DNA of 64,000 bases from Sialis fuliginosa (GCA_961205875.1 OY540813.1:2451001-2515000), one strand, 5' to 3'; counted from the first letter of the stretch, positions 42,540-54,366 are shown. Numbers and translations: made by a program. Notes: generated by a model from the sequence alone, not told the origin.

Positions 42540-42960
42540 TAAAAAATTTAAAAAATAAAATCGACTTAAAAAAAACCCGAAAAACACTGAAAAGTATATA
42601 ATAATTAAATTTAACAGTTTTTGAAGTCGGTCTTCTATTTTTTTTTCTTAAAAAGTTTTGTATTGGCTTGGCAGCGACTTCAAAAACTGTTAAATTTAAT
42701 TCTTCGGTATATTTTAGGTTATTTTTTGAAGTCGGATTTATTTTTTTCTTGAACTTTTTTTTTATCTTTTAAATCTATGTTCAGATTCTTATAAAATTTA
42801 TATGGGACCACCTTGGGAGTATGCTTTTTCAAACAATGCAAAAAAATAATATTATAATTGAGTGAGTTTTGCTAAATTTTTTTTTTAAATGGAACGAACG
42901 AGTTTTGTAACTCGCCTCCTCATATATATTGTTGAATTGAAAACCTCCTCCTTTTTATAA
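42540..42960 (-). repeat. Family P fragments
   Basis: TTTTGAAGTCGGTCTTCTAT, AGCGACTTCAAAAACTGTTA, TATATGGGACCACCTTGGGA and CCTCCTCCTTTTTATAAA are family P landmarks in mixed order, so this is probably two overlapping or nested copies. Confidence 0.55.
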
Positions 42961-43420
42961 ATAGCATTGATTGTATCCTCAAGTCTTAGCACCACCACTA
43001 CAGGGTTAATTCTTGAAATAAAAATTCAGAATATACCTTCAACAAATCGTAGAAAATATCCATTTTTTATACTTTTGAATTGTTCAAAATTTTCAACTGA
43101 GAAATAGTGTATGTAACATACATAGAAAATGTAAAAAGTTATTCTGAATAAGTTTTTATATCAATAGAACAAAAATAACAATAAATCGAAAAGAAGCAGG
43201 CCGTAGGCTGGATACCACTGATTTAATCATCTAGGCTTCTGAACAACTCAAATTTAGCATCTCCTTAATAGATATTGCGTAAGAAAATAATATGCCTGTC
43301 ATATTAGATTTTAAGTTCTCGAGAAAACTCATACTTTAAAAGCAATTAAAAATAGTCTGTATGTATGTACAAGTTTATCTTTTAATTGAATTCAGTTAAT
43401 TTTCCTCAAACTAGTATATA
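42961..43420. other. No gene seen; TTAA-type end
   Basis: ACCACTACAGGGTTAA at 42993-43008 resembles a piggyBac-type right end (see 34127). Nothing else is recognised. Confidence 0.4.
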
Positions 43421-43743
43421 CAGGGTGGTCCGGTTTGGGATACAGATATTTTTGGAGCTGATTTCTTTTTTATAAACAAAAAAAATGTTGATAAGGTAAG
43501 TAGCATATTGTCACTTTAGGGATTAATTTAGATAAATTTATAACAGAAAAACTGTCCAAACTTTGAATGGCGAATTTGACACAACAAAATAATGATAAAA
43601 ATAGGTACCACATATTGTAGATACTTTTAGAGGAAAATATTATTTTTTGATTTTGTTGAGCAATAACTCTGAACTAGAAACACGGCTAGCAATAACGCTA
43701 ACACTGAAAAATATGTTAGTTAATTACCTATGAAACTGACTCA

Positions 43744-44288
43744 GTGAGTACGTTTACACAGCACTATTATTCCGGTTTTACTATAACCGATGTAATAACA
43801 CCAGGTGTAAAAGTCCGTGTAAACGGTACTTTACACCCGACATAACTAATCAGGTTTAGTTATGCTATTCCTCTTGGTCTACGGGAATAGCATAACTAAA
43901 CCGGAATAGAGCAGGAAAAAAATGCGTGTAAACTACATGGACATAGTTATATCTACTTAGCCAACCTCAAAAAATATAAGTATCTACGGAGTATAGGGAT
44001 TTCATCGTAATGCACTTCGAATTAACATTTGAAAAAGCGTCATCAGTTAAAACACCTGGGACGAAGAGATGGAAAACAAAAGAAACGTGATTTGTGGGAC
44101 GTAAAGGAGACGAAATATTTTTGAGATTTCTTGTTGGTACGCCATCGAACTTATAGCATATTTCAAATCGGAATTATAATTCCAGCTGACGTCACTTATT
44201 CTCGTATGTGTAAACAGCACCACTTAAAACGGTTTAACTAAATCGGTTGTAGTAAAATCGGAATAACAGCGTTGTGTAAACGTACTCA
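43744..44288. mobile_element. Family G MITE nested in family E
   Basis: TGAGTACGTTTACACAGCAC and, inverted on the right, TGAGTACGTTTACACAACGC begin inverted ends of about 39 bp with a few mismatches (both continue to a TCCG.TTTTACTA). Subterminal copies of GTGTAAA are frequent. The target is near ACTCA, but the exact duplication is unclear. The end style suggests PIF/Harbinger, as an inference. It is non-coding. Confidence 0.75.
43853..43902. repeat. Perfect 19-bp stem-loop inside family G
   Basis: GGTTTAGTTATGCTATTCC and its exact complement GGAATAGCATAACTAAACC are separated by 12 bases. It lies off-centre in the G element and resembles an extra copy of its own subterminal motif. Confidence 0.9.
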
Positions 44289-44462
44289 TTTTTATGAGAT
44301 AATCTTTGTTTGTAAGTACTACTCTAAAGGAATTTTTTAAACATCCTGTAGCTCAGAGAGTGTTGAAGATACACCCCCCCCCCTTCACCATACATTTTTT
44401 TACTTACAATGAGCCAAGGAATCAACTCTTAAAATATCTGTATCCCAAACCGGATCAGCCTT

Positions 44463-45315
44463 TATATATACCTATATATATTTTTGCACAGTAATAAAGT
44501 TTTCTTGTAATAACACTGCGAATACTACAATAAGATTATACCCCTTTAAAATAACAGTCTGATAAAATAACACAGAAAAAGTATAAGTCAGGGAAACTTG
44601 GGTTACATTTTGGTGTAGATTATACAAGACTTTTCAAAACATAAAGTCAGTAAAGGTTATAAATTTGGCATGTATTTTGTACAGTAAAGTGAGACCTGAA
44701 AACTCATTATACATGGATATAACATAAATTGGATACAGTAAAGTGCCAAAAAATTTAATCACATTTTTCTCAATTTTTATATTTCGCTTCTTACTGGCTT
44801 TTACCTATTCACGGCTGTATTATCATATAGCCGAAGTTAATTCTAGGGTTATAGATTTTCTTTAAAAAACCACTATACACATTTATATTATTTAGAATTG
44901 AAGTGTACGAACAAAAATAAAAAAATTTAATGAATAAAATTATAAAGAAGTTAAACATTATAGAATTGATATTACCATATTAGTGAGGTTTCCCTTACAA
45001 GTACAAAAGGAAAAAAATGCATTTAAAAACAGATTCAATTCACAATATAAAAGAATCATTTCAATATAAAGATAGAAGAGCGTTCTTTCTTCGTGCGTCT
45101 GATATCTTGATAAAGGAATAAAATATCGTATTCTACAATACGGTACTGTTTTTTACTGTTATTATTTTTACAGGGGTGTACTGGCAAGTTGATTTATTTA
45201 ACTGATAAAAAATATCATCAAATTAAAATAAATTGAAGCGAAACTTAAAATATATATTTTATATCTTGTGGAATGAATCATATAATTTTTGTATTTGTCT
45301 GTAATTAATAATAGG
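44463..45315. other. AT-rich DNA, no gene seen
   Basis: Nothing recognised. Confidence 0.4.
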
Positions 45316-45468
45316 CAGTGGTTTCCAAACTTTTTGAATTCGCGGCGTCCTTTTTTTACTAAGGTTTTTCCCATAGCACCCTTCCCTAAGTCGAAGCATA
45401 ACTTGTAACAAATGCATTATTGAAAAAATGTATTCAGGGTGACGCGGCGCACACTTTGGGAACCACTG
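45316..45468. mobile_element. Short hAT-type MITE, CAGTGGTTTCCAAAC ends
   Basis: CAGTGGTTTCCAAACTTTTT at the left and, inverted on the right, CAGTGGTTCCCAAAGTGTGC bound 153 bp. GCGGCG lies inside both ends (CGCGGCGTCC and GACGCGGCGC). This terminus style is typical of Charlie-like hATs. No 8-bp duplication survives, so it is probably older than the copies with intact scars. Confidence 0.75.
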
Positions 45469-45757
45469 TCTTAAGTTACTTATAAGATAACATTTTAATT
45501 GGTATTAATAATAATTCTCAAATCATAAACAAATTTAATATTAAAAATTAAAAGTTAATAGTATTTTTTTCGTATCTGAAAAATGCTGAACCGATTTAGA
45601 TTGTGTTTTTTATGATACCTACGTAACATAAAGTCATAAAGTAAATAAATAATTATTATACATACTATTATATAATGCAAACAAAAAAATATTTAAAATT
45701 ATGTATATGCAAGCATAATTATTGTCTAACTCTAAATTAATTGGTGGTTTTCTTTAA
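45469..45757. other. AT-rich spacer
   Basis: Nothing recognised. It ends with the left TTAA target of the next element. Confidence 0.35.
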
Positions 45758-45893
45758 CCCTTTAACTACGATTGTCGTTAATACACGATTTGATTAATAA
45801 TGCTGATACGATTGTCGCTTATCGATCATTCTATTTATATGCGTTTAAACTTTAGACAGCCAGGTCTGTGAGTATATTTCAGTAGTTAAAGGG
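45758..45893. mobile_element. piggyBac-type MITE
   Basis: Perfect 12-bp inverted ends CCCTTTAACTAC / GTAGTTAAAGGG bound 136 bp between TTAA sites (45754-45757 and 45894-45897), the piggyBac target. GATTGTCG occurs twice inside. It is very short and non-coding. Confidence 0.88.
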
Positions 45894-45897
45894 TTAA

Positions 45898-46128
45898 ATC
45901 AATCTTAATAGTATTTTAACCAATTTAATGACATTCCAAAATTCACATGAGTATAAGAGATAGTAATAAAATTTTTATGAAAATGAGTTTTTTAATCTTC
46001 CCTGATAATCGCTAGACGCAAATGATTGATTTTCATAAATACTAAAAATATGCGTCATTTCTACCATCTTTAATAACACGATCTTATAAGTACCAAAATA
46101 CATACATACATATGTATGTACGTATATA
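45898..46128. other. AT-rich spacer
   Basis: CATACATACATATGTATGTA lies at the right, next to the family A insertion. No gene. Confidence 0.35.
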
Positions 46129-46645
46129 AGGTAGTGGCACCAGTCTTGGCAAGGACCCCAATAATGGCAAATTTTTAATTAAATGTACTGAATTAGAAAT
46201 ATGTGTTGATATTTGATTACTACCATTTCTAAATATTAATCTATATACATTTAACTGTCTTACAGCGTGATTTGATGACAATCGGCCAATAGGTGTCAAA
46301 ATGGTGGACATTTAAACTAATTATTAGTATAATTTATTTATTAATTATTATATTATCATAGCAACTGCTTTACACTGTTTCAAATTTGACGATTTTTTTT
46401 ATATCTTTTGTGTCGTAGTACTTATCATTTTGTAATCATTAGCAAGTGTCCATCACTGGTTTTACTTTATCCATTACTGGAGAAAAAACATCAACAATAT
46501 CAAATGCTATAATTAAAAAAAAAAAAAGTTACTAGTTTTATTAGTAACATGAGTTCATGAAAATTACAAAAAAACAAGCCCATTAATCCAAAAAGAAAAC
46601 AAAAACTTGCTCTTATAGCGGCCATAACTGGTGCCTTTACCTTAT
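46129..46645 (+). mobile_element. Family A MITE, both ends present
   Basis: AAGGTAGTGGCACCAGTCTT at the left follows GTATAT and CATAACTGGTGCCTTTACCT at the right precedes TATTA. The interior is nearly the same as at 964 and 20710. A 75-codon minus-strand frame here and at 939-1145 is open in both copies, but it spans the terminal repeat and has no domain, so I do not call it a gene. Confidence 0.87.
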
Positions 46646-48426
46646 TATATTACATGCATACGTATATATATGTATGTATATTAAGGTTATGCCTACTTTA
46701 TATTAAGATTTTTGTCAGTTTATTTTTTTTTCAAATTTATTTTAATATAATATCGAAGAAACGTGATATCCACGTCGCTTCTGATAAGCGTTCTAGTGAA
46801 CACATCCCCCCCCCCCTCGAGCGGTGTCGAGTGACAGGATTTATATTGGTGTGTTAACTCACGACATACTAGAATTGCACAGGGATGCTACTTTTACACA
46901 CCTTTTTACAATATGTTTCTCAAACTGTTTCCATGAAAGATATGACATAAAAAAGTGTTACCGTTTAGTTCCGAACGAAAGTAGGGTTGCCGGTCTACTT
47001 CCAAAAAATAGCGGAGGGGGAAGGGCGTTGAGTAGTAAAAAAAATAAAAACAATTTTTATATAACCTAACAAAAAGTATTTTTACACATGTGAAAAATAA
47101 GTTTGAATATCTGACTTTTTATATGGAAATATATAATTTAATTTTGTATACATCAGATCTGATTGATCCGAGTATATTTTTTTCTTCGAAAGAAAATGTA
47201 TGACACATATAATTTATATTTCCTTTGATTATTACCTACATACTCTCTGAATAAAATTGATTGTATCATTTTGAACGGTAATATCCATTGAAATCAAATA
47301 TAAAAATTATTGTTCATGATTTCGTATTCAGCGAGACGAAATTTCAAATTAATAATTCATTTGAATGAATTTCCAAAAAAATATATTGTTCAAGTTGATA
47401 TATTTTTAAATATTAAAAAAAAATATATTTGCATGTATCTGAAATAACATTGATTTTCTTATGAATCGTTATCTTAATCACGTATATCTGTCGGTCTATC
47501 TCTTCTCATAGAAATTGATGAAAATTACATACATGCAATTTTAAAATTTTAAAAAAGTTGTAGAGAATATCATTATTTAAAAATTTATGTTTTTTCTTCA
47601 AGGAGAACAATTTTTGAATTTTTCAATCGGAACGAAGTAGGAAAAAATTTAAAAAATGTTTCCAATTAAAGTTGTAGAGAATTTTAGTGTTCCCCACATC
47701 CGGTCCCCCAAACTGGAATTGTTGGTGGGCCCCCCTAGGAATTCTTACGGTTAATTTTTAGATTTAAAAAATAAAAAATAAAAAACAGGGATACAAAAAC
47801 AGTTGCCTCTGCGCCTGCCAGGGCAGGATAATACAAACAATACGTCACGGTCGGATAGGATGTGGTTTGGATGTAACAAATTGGGGGTACGATTGTTTTT
47901 TTTTTAACTTTTTTTTTCTCTGATTTCTTAAATTTTTAAATTGGTCCCCTTATATTTAAACCTATCTAAAAATAACAGAAAACAATACCTTCATCGAAAT
48001 AACAAGCACTAAAGGCATGTGTCACGTTATTGGAATCTATCTGAGAGACAAGAATACGATGAAAAACATAAAAATTTAACGAATGGGGCAATAACCATTT
48101 TCTCCTTTCCAATCCATCAGCGTGGCCACAAGATTGGAAAACGCGCGTTCTAAGTGTGATGGTCATCACACCCCCGCACACCCCCTCCCACACATTCACC
48201 AATAATAGTAAATGTTTGAAACGCGACAGTCGTTTAAGCCTACAAAAATTTTCATTTTTATACATATACGATTTTTGTAATCCTATTTTTTTACGTCTTT
48301 TGAGCAAATATACCAAAAACTTCGATACGTTTTTTTGGGGGTGGAGGGAGGGGGGGGGGGGGGCATTTAAAAAATATCAACTCAAATTTAATCACTGTTT
48401 TTGTAGTCAATTTTTTTCCAAAACGA
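46646..48426. other. No gene seen; C11 and G14 runs
   Basis: C11 at 46806-46816 and G14 at 48350-48363 are the only sharp features. TTTTGAATTTTTCAAT-type AT sequence fills most of the interval. Open frames at 47966-48431 on both strands overlap the G-run and are not credible. Confidence 0.4.
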
Positions 48427-48869
48427 TATAAGGTACTGGCACAAAAAAAAATATTTGTTGATATTTGATTTCAGCCATTTCTGAATATTAATCTATATAC
48501 ATTTAACTGTCTTACAGCGTGATTTGATGACAATCGGCTAAGTGTCAAGTATAATTTATTTAGTAATTATTATATTATCATAGCAACTGTTTTACATTCT
48601 TTCAAAGTTGACGATTGACGATTCTTTCTTTTATTTATTTTGTGTAGTAGTACTTATCATTTTGTAATCATTAGCAAGTGTCCATCACTGCGTACTAATT
48701 ACTGGTTTTACTTTTTAGATTGCTGGAGAAAAAATATAAACAAAATAAAAGGCTATAATTTAAAAAACTAATTATATTCGCGGACTTTGGTCATTAAATT
48801 GATTAAATAAAGTTACTTGTACAGTAAACCTCGCTCTTATAGCGGCCATAACTGGTGCCAGTACCTTAG
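48427..48869 (+). mobile_element. Family A MITE, short form
   Basis: AAGGTACTGGCAC at the left runs directly into an A-rich stretch (the CAGTCTTGG head is deleted). The right end CATAACTGGTGCCAGTACCT is perfect and followed by TAG. The interior has several deletions. ATATAAGG at the left and CCTTAG at the right fit a TA target. Confidence 0.87.
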
Positions 48870-49184
48870 TTATGTAAAACAAGAGATATGAAATAAAACT
48901 TTATCTTTTTGCAATCGAAAAAAACAATTATTGTTCCTTAAAATAATTTAATTTGTGTTTTTTTTAAATTATTTATTCTTAACAAAGTAAATGTTTAAAT
49001 CGGTAGTCAATAACAGAAATTGAATTTACAGGAATTATAAAAATAAATTTGATAAAAAGTATTTGTTTAGAACAAAAAAATTCCAATGATTGAATATTTT
49101 CGTTTCCAAATATCTAAAATTTCTTGATTCCATTTGTTGAATAATTCAATTTGAAAAATTCTAAATTGAAATGTACTGTCATCT
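48870..49184. other. AT-rich spacer
   Basis: Nothing recognised. Confidence 0.35.
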
Positions 49185-49400
49185 TTTTAACTGACTTCAG
49201 AAAAAGAGGAGGTTCTCAATTTAACTGTGGATATTTTGTATGTATTTTCTATACTATACTCCCGAGGTGGTCCCATATAAATTTTATCAGAATTTGACCA
49301 TGGACTTCGAAGATATGCCACTCAAAAGGGAAAAATAAAAAAAAATAAAAAATAAAAATAAAACTGACTTAAAAAAATACTAATAATTAAATTTAAAGAA
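49185..49400 (+). repeat. Family P dispersed repeat
   Basis: TTTTTAACTGACTTCAGAAA, AGAGGAGGTTCTCAATTTAA and CGAGGTGGTCCCATATAAAT are the standard landmarks of this repeat. The tail AAATACTAATAATTAAATTT ends the copy. Confidence 0.6.
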
Positions 49401-49463
49401 TGAGTTAATAAATGAAAGTAATTTTAAGTAATCCAATTCTTATTATTAAACCTAACTGACTTA

Positions 49464-49743
49464 TGTCCAGTATTATAAAGGAGTTAGAAAAGCTAGCTCC
49501 TGCTAGCAAGGGGTATTAATTCTGTGAAAGTATTTCTGGATTAGCTCTGGAATTGAAAGCAGTGATACTTCAATTTATTAAACACAGTTGGCGACTCTGA
49601 CGGTACAAAATAATTTTCATAATATCGCCACTGTTGTCAAACACTTCATGAAACTACAAGAGAACTGTCAAACAGATTTAAAACCTCATTTAGAAGTGAT
49701 CGCAGGCTCGCAAAATTTTCTATCTCGTTTATAATACCGGACA
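49464..49743 (+). mobile_element. Family F MITE (3-bp TTA target)
   Basis: TGTCCAGTATTATAAAGGAG at the left and TTATAATACCGGACA at the right bound 280 bp, flanked by TTA on each side. GCTAGC words lie near the left end and GACGGTACAAAATAATTTTC in the middle, shared with 50438. The 3-bp TTA target suggests PIF/Harbinger by inference. Non-coding. Confidence 0.85.
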
Positions 49744-50260
49744 TTAATGTAGATAATGCAATAATTAGAATCAATAAATAATTGTTAGTCCACCAAATAA
49801 TAATATATTCATTTCAACAATTGCCCACTTTTCATGAAAATCCTTCAAAGAAGTAATTACGTATTCTATTATTGGTTATTCCAAATAACATATTAGAAGT
49901 ACACTTTTTGTTCTTAAATCAATATCAAATAAATTCATACATCCTAAGTTGATGGTCTTCCACTCACACACACACACAGACAGACAGACAGTAGGACGCA
50001 CACACCCACCTACGTCCAACAGCAGTAAATGTTAGACACGCGCCAACAGTTTTAAGTCAGAGACAAACAAATTCATAAATAAACATCGCGAAGCAATATT
50101 GCTCAAGGAAATTGGCCTCACTCTTTTATAAATTTACAAGAGGTCGTGTCACTGTAGAATTTACAGTGTCGTAAACATTGTATTGACGAGCTTTGTTATG
50201 TACTTATTTATTTATATGTGTGTGCAATATATATATGTATACGTTGTTGAGTTATATATA
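49744..50260. other. No gene seen; CA/CAGA microsatellite
   Basis: ACACACACACACAGACAGAC lies at 49966-49985, with further CACACC nearby. The rest is unremarkable. Confidence 0.4.
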
Positions 50261-51320
50261 CAGGGTGGTCCGGTTTGGGATATAGATATTTTAGGAACTG
50301 ATTCCCTGGGTTATTATAAGTAAAAAATTGTAATGAAAAGACGGTCTAGCTTCAACACCCTCTGAGCTACAGGGTATTGAAAAAAATCGTTCAGAGTAGT
50401 ATTTACAAACAAAGATTTTCTCATAATTTTATTGTTAGTCCGGTATTATAAAGGAGCTAACAAAATTTACTAGCTAGCAATTACTTTCAAATGGGGTATT
50501 AGATCTGTACTAGTATCTATGGATTAGTTATGGAATTTAGAGCAGTGACACTTCAACTAATTGTAACACAGTTGGCATCTTTGACCGTACAAAATAATTT
50601 TCATAACATCACCACTGTTTTAATACCGTTTGTATTTACCTACAACGCGTGCGCGAAACTTGTCAAAGTCATCAACAAACTCCAAAAGAACTGTCATATA
50701 AGTTTGATATCTCAGTTGAGAGTGCTTGCTAGCTAACAAATTTGCTAGGTCCTTTATGATACCGGACATTAATGTTAATTTGTATAATTTTAAAACTAAT
50801 TATGTAATTATAAACAAAACTGTTTCATTTAATAAGGTAGGTAGGAAAATAGTCACTTTGGGAATTATTTAGATACATTTATAACTGGAAAACTGTAAGA
50901 CCCAGATCAAAACTTTATATAGTGAATTTGTAGGTAACATTATGACACACCAAAATAATGATAAAAAATACCACATATTGAAGGTACTTTTGGGGAAAAA
51001 TGTCATTTTCAGAAAAAATTTCCAAAAAAGAAATATATTTTTGAATTTGCTGAGACACGGCTAGCAATAACGAAATACTGAAAAATAAGTTAGTTAATTA
51101 ACTACGAAACTGACTCATTGTGGTTGCTCTAGTTGCGTCACTTTGGAAGTTATGAGATAATCTTTGTTTGTAAGTACCTACTACTCTGAAGGAAGTTTTT
51201 AAACAGCCTGTAGCTCAAAGGGTGTTAAAGATAGACCCCACATTCCCGTACAATTTTTTACTCACAATGAGCCAAAGAATCAGCTCTTAAAATATCTGTA
51301 TCCCAAATCGGACCACCCTG
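50261..51320 (+). mobile_element. Family E element with long inverted repeats, nested family F
   Basis: CAGGGTGGTCCGGTTTGGGA after TATATA and TCCCAAATCGGACCACCCTG before TATATA are near-perfect ends on TA targets. Arms are long (about 170 bp): GTAAAAAATTGTAATG, AACACCCTCTGAGCTACAGG and TTACAAACAAAGATTTTCTC at the left return inverted at 51150-51300. The left arm ends where family F was inserted (50438-50768). This is the fuller E copy; that at 43421 lacks part of the left arm. Confidence 0.88.
50438..50768 (+). mobile_element. Family F MITE nested in family E
   Basis: It begins GTCCGGTATTATAAAGGAGC after TTA (50435-50437), ends TTTATGATACCGGACA, and is followed by TTA (50769-50771). Compared with 49464 it carries about 50 extra bases in the middle. 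Its location inside E makes it younger than that E insertion. Confidence 0.87.
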
Positions 51321-52231
51321 TATATATACAATGTTAACAATGTAAACCAAATTAGAGTTTAGTGGAGAAATAGGTTATGACAGTTTTGTTTTGTAGGTCA
51401 TATACAGATTCATAAAGTTTCTCACAAGAGAACCTTCTTAAATGATAAAATCGTATCGAGTTCAAATTTAGTCAAGGGTAGTAAGAAAAAAAATTAATAA
51501 AACGGTGAAATACCCATATGAAAATGTACAAAATAATCGAATATTTCAAATAACTTTGAAACTAACAAAGGTTTAAAAAATCTATAATACAAAATTTTCA
51601 TCATTTTTTATACTCTTTCGAATGGCAACAGTCGAAATTCGAAAACGTGAAACCGCCACCCACCTCTTTATTTTTTAAGATTTGCGTTATTGTTCTTCCA
51701 GAACAATTAATTTATATTTTTTTTACAATAATATCGACGAATTTAGTAAACAAAGGTGGGGTTAATTTTGTTACCTTGTGAAGGGTCCTTTAACTAGGCC
51801 ATAATTTTGCAAAAACATGCATCTTTAATAACCATAAACAAACTCTAATACATAAATGGCTACTGTGGCCATTTACCATTATAACTAACTATATTATATA
51901 AAATAAACACGGTTGGTGAGCAATAGAGGAACACTTAAGGACCCTACAAAATGCGATATAATAATCTATACCATACCAGAGGTAGTCAACTTATTTTTTA
52001 TACTTTTGATACTTTTTTTAAAAGCACATTTTTTATAACTAACAAAAAAATGTGAAGCAAAAACTAGAATAAATAAATCGAGGAAAGTCTATTGACCTTT
52101 TTAAATACAACAAATAAGATATTTTTATTCATATATAGAAACTAAAATGTTAGTTTACTTTCCGGATAAAAATTATTAAAAATACAATTTATATTGTTGG
52201 AAAAAATTGGTACACCTTAAATACCTATAAA
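51321..52231. other. AT-rich DNA, no gene seen
   Basis: Nothing recognised. Confidence 0.4.
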
Positions 52232-52420
52232 GTGTCAAAAATCTGGATCTTGGCTACTGGTTGTAAGCCGCATCAATTCAGTCGTGATATCGGCTATCGT
52301 TTCGTTTCACATTGCAGTGGACATCTTCAGGGCTCTTTCTATCTTTGTTTTAGAAGACCCCTAAAGATGTCTATTGCAATGTATGAAGAAACGTGGAGAT
52401 CACCGCAGAAGCCTCAAAAC
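52232..52420. mobile_element. Family J fold-back, degenerate copy
   Basis: GGATCTTGGCTACTGGTTGT, ATCGTTTCGTTTCACATTGC, then CATCTTCAGGGCTC, are followed by an inverted version of the middle (CTAAAGATGTCTATTGCAAT, then AAGAAACG) and the GATCACCGCAGAAGCCTCAA tail. The right arm proper is missing. Confidence 0.7.
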
Positions 52421-53008
52421 TTGCTAAAAATAATAGGTACTGAATAAAACGAACATTATTTTTATCAATAATATCTATGTAAAAATTAAGAAATATAAAA
52501 AATAAAATTTGAATTTTACTTATATCGAGAATTTTTCGAGATAAAACCAAGTAATTCAGACTAAATAAATTAATTATTCCATTCATTTGAAATTGGAATC
52601 AACCTATATAATTTTTCGTATGGAATATTTGTAAATGTAAATAAAAATTAAGTAAATAAATAAATTCAAATAAACGTATAAACATGATATTAGCAAGATT
52701 GTTGAACAGCTGATTGGTCGATTTCGAGAGTCTCTTACGGCTCTGTTACCGCGAGTTGGTCGTTATTACTCTATACATAATATAGAGTCAGCCGGCGCGC
52801 GGGCGACTGATCAATACACAAATTATTATTGGAAACCTCTATAGATACAAGATGTTCCCAAAGGAATACACGTAGTACTTCTTATTGAAAGGCTTTACAC
52901 GTTAATTGCTTTTCAACAGGCTTTGTATATTAAGTCTCTACATCTCTACCCCTCCCCTTCACCCTTGTACTAGGAAATTGCATAATACTGGAGTATGTGT
53001 ATCATACA
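52421..53008. other. AT-rich DNA containing a GC-rich patch
   Basis: The patch at 52700-52870 is listed separately; the rest holds nothing recognised. Confidence 0.35.
52700..52870 (+). promoter_or_regulatory. Candidate promoter-like GC patch
   Basis: GCTGATTGGTCGATTTCGAG contains an ATTGG (inverted CCAAT) box. Downstream are the inverted repeat ACTCTATA-CATAA-TATAGAGT (52767-52787) and CAGCCGGCGCGCGGGCGACT. It is not similar to other repeats in the window. With no adjacent gene seen, promoter function is speculative. Confidence 0.2.
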
Positions 53009-53422
53009 TTAGCTGATACCCGCGGCTTCGCTCGCGTGGATTTTTAAACTAATTACAACCCTCCATACGTGACATGGGGTGAAATATTTAATTTTTCCTT
53101 TATTTGTTTTTTTATTGATTATACAAAATCGTAAATATTTCGGCTCCTATGCAAGACCTCCTCCCCGTAGTATTTTTCCCGCCGGATCGAATAAAACTGA
53201 TTACAACTCTCCATAAATGACAGGAGATGAAATATAATTTTTTTCTTTTGTTAAACTTTTATTTATTATACAAAATCGTAAATATCTCGGCTCCTATAAG
53301 TTTATTCAAAAATTACAGCCTGTACACACAGATTAAAAATCAGTAAACAAATATAACTTTGTCTCAAACGAAAGATCTATCAAGATCTGATTTGATTACT
53401 TCAGATCAAAATTTTTTTCACG
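53009..53422 (+). mobile_element. Family O left part, with AGATCT fragment
   Basis: TTAGCTGATACCCGCGGCTT, then CGCTCGCGTGGATTTTTAAA, and CAAAATCGTAAATATTTCGG (repeated at 53273) are family O left-end landmarks shared with 23957 and 61370. A direct repeat within it (ATTACAACCCTCCATA / ATTACAACTCTCCATA) suggests duplication. 53371-53422 is the right end of the AGATCT MITE family. Confidence 0.6.
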
Positions 53423-53928
53423 AGATAGTATTTAGTTTGCAATGATAATAAGCTGTCATAGAAAAATATGCATTGAAAAAACATAGTACAGAAAATAAAA
53501 AATCCTTTTAATTAACTATGATTTCCCCAAAAGAAATTCATTGTTTTTGCTTGGGGTTCTTTTTTTGCTGTACTGCTAAAACGGCTCGTTTGCGGACATA
53601 GGTTTATAAACAATTTTATTGTCCTCGATAACTCCTGAAAGTTTGTGGGTATGTTTCGGGACAGCCTGTATATATAATAAGTAATAATGAATTTAACGCG
53701 CAATTTTCCACGGTACCAAATCAATAATATTTCTCTTTATCGTCTACAAAATCAACAAGATAAAAAAGCAGCGCACTAGAACGCTCTTGGTGGTTTCCCC
53801 GTGATTGTTCACGATTTCCCAAACACCAGGGGATTCTATGGATCAAATAAAATATATGGGACCACCTCACTTTCCACTTATCGGATTCCGATTCTAGGTG
53901 TCGTACCGTATTCTCCCGTGACGTCAGA
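53423..53928. other. No gene seen
   Basis: CGGGACAGCCTGTATATATA at 53658 resembles a CAGG-type transposon end on a TA target. A moderately GC patch at 53780-53920 precedes the tandem duplication. Confidence 0.35.
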
Positions 53929-54366
53929 CTGTTAGGGAGAGGCAACGCGGCTCGATCTTACCGGAAATACCCCCCCCCCTCCCCTCACCATTCATCGGTC
54001 TACTAATAGAAGGCACAGTCTTTATGTGATTTCTGACTTCGTAGTTTAATTTCTTATAAAGGCTATTTTATGTAATTTTTCTCCGCCTTGCGTTACATTT
54101 TACTGCTTATCTCATTGGTATGGTCTAGACTCTAGACTCTAGAGTCTAAGCCAGTATGTTAGGGAGGTGACGCGGCTCGATCTTACCGGAAATACCCCCC
54201 TACCCATCACCCCTCATCGGTCTACTAATAGAAGGCACAGTCTTTATGTGATTTCTGACTTTTGGTTTTAAATCGTAGTTTAATTTCTTATAAAGGCTAT
54301 TGTATGTAATTTTTTTCCGCCTTGCGTTACATTTTACTGATTATCTCATTGGTATGGTCTAGACTT
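53929..54366 (+). repeat. 227-bp tandem duplication
   Basis: TGTTAGGGAG at 53930 and 54157 starts two direct units sharing CGGCTCGATCTTACCGGAAA, CATCGGTCTACTAATAGAAG and CCGCCTTGCGTTACATTTTA. A C-run differs in length and the second unit has a short TTGGTTTTAAA insertion. TCTAGACTCTAGACTCTAGA lies at the junction. Confidence 0.92.

Larger units (their letters stand above)
43421..44462 (+). mobile_element. Family E element (TA target), with nested insertion
   Basis: CAGGGTGGTCCGGTTTGGGA starts the element after TATATA. The right end TATCCCAAACCGGATCAGCC precedes TTTATATA and is partly decayed. The interior matches 50261-51320 (ACAACAAAATAATGATAAAA, CACGGCTAGCAATAACG, ATGAGATAATCTTTGTTTGT). 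TA flanks and CAGGGTG ends suggest a Tc1/mariner-like MITE. It is interrupted at 43744-44288 by another element. Confidence 0.8.
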
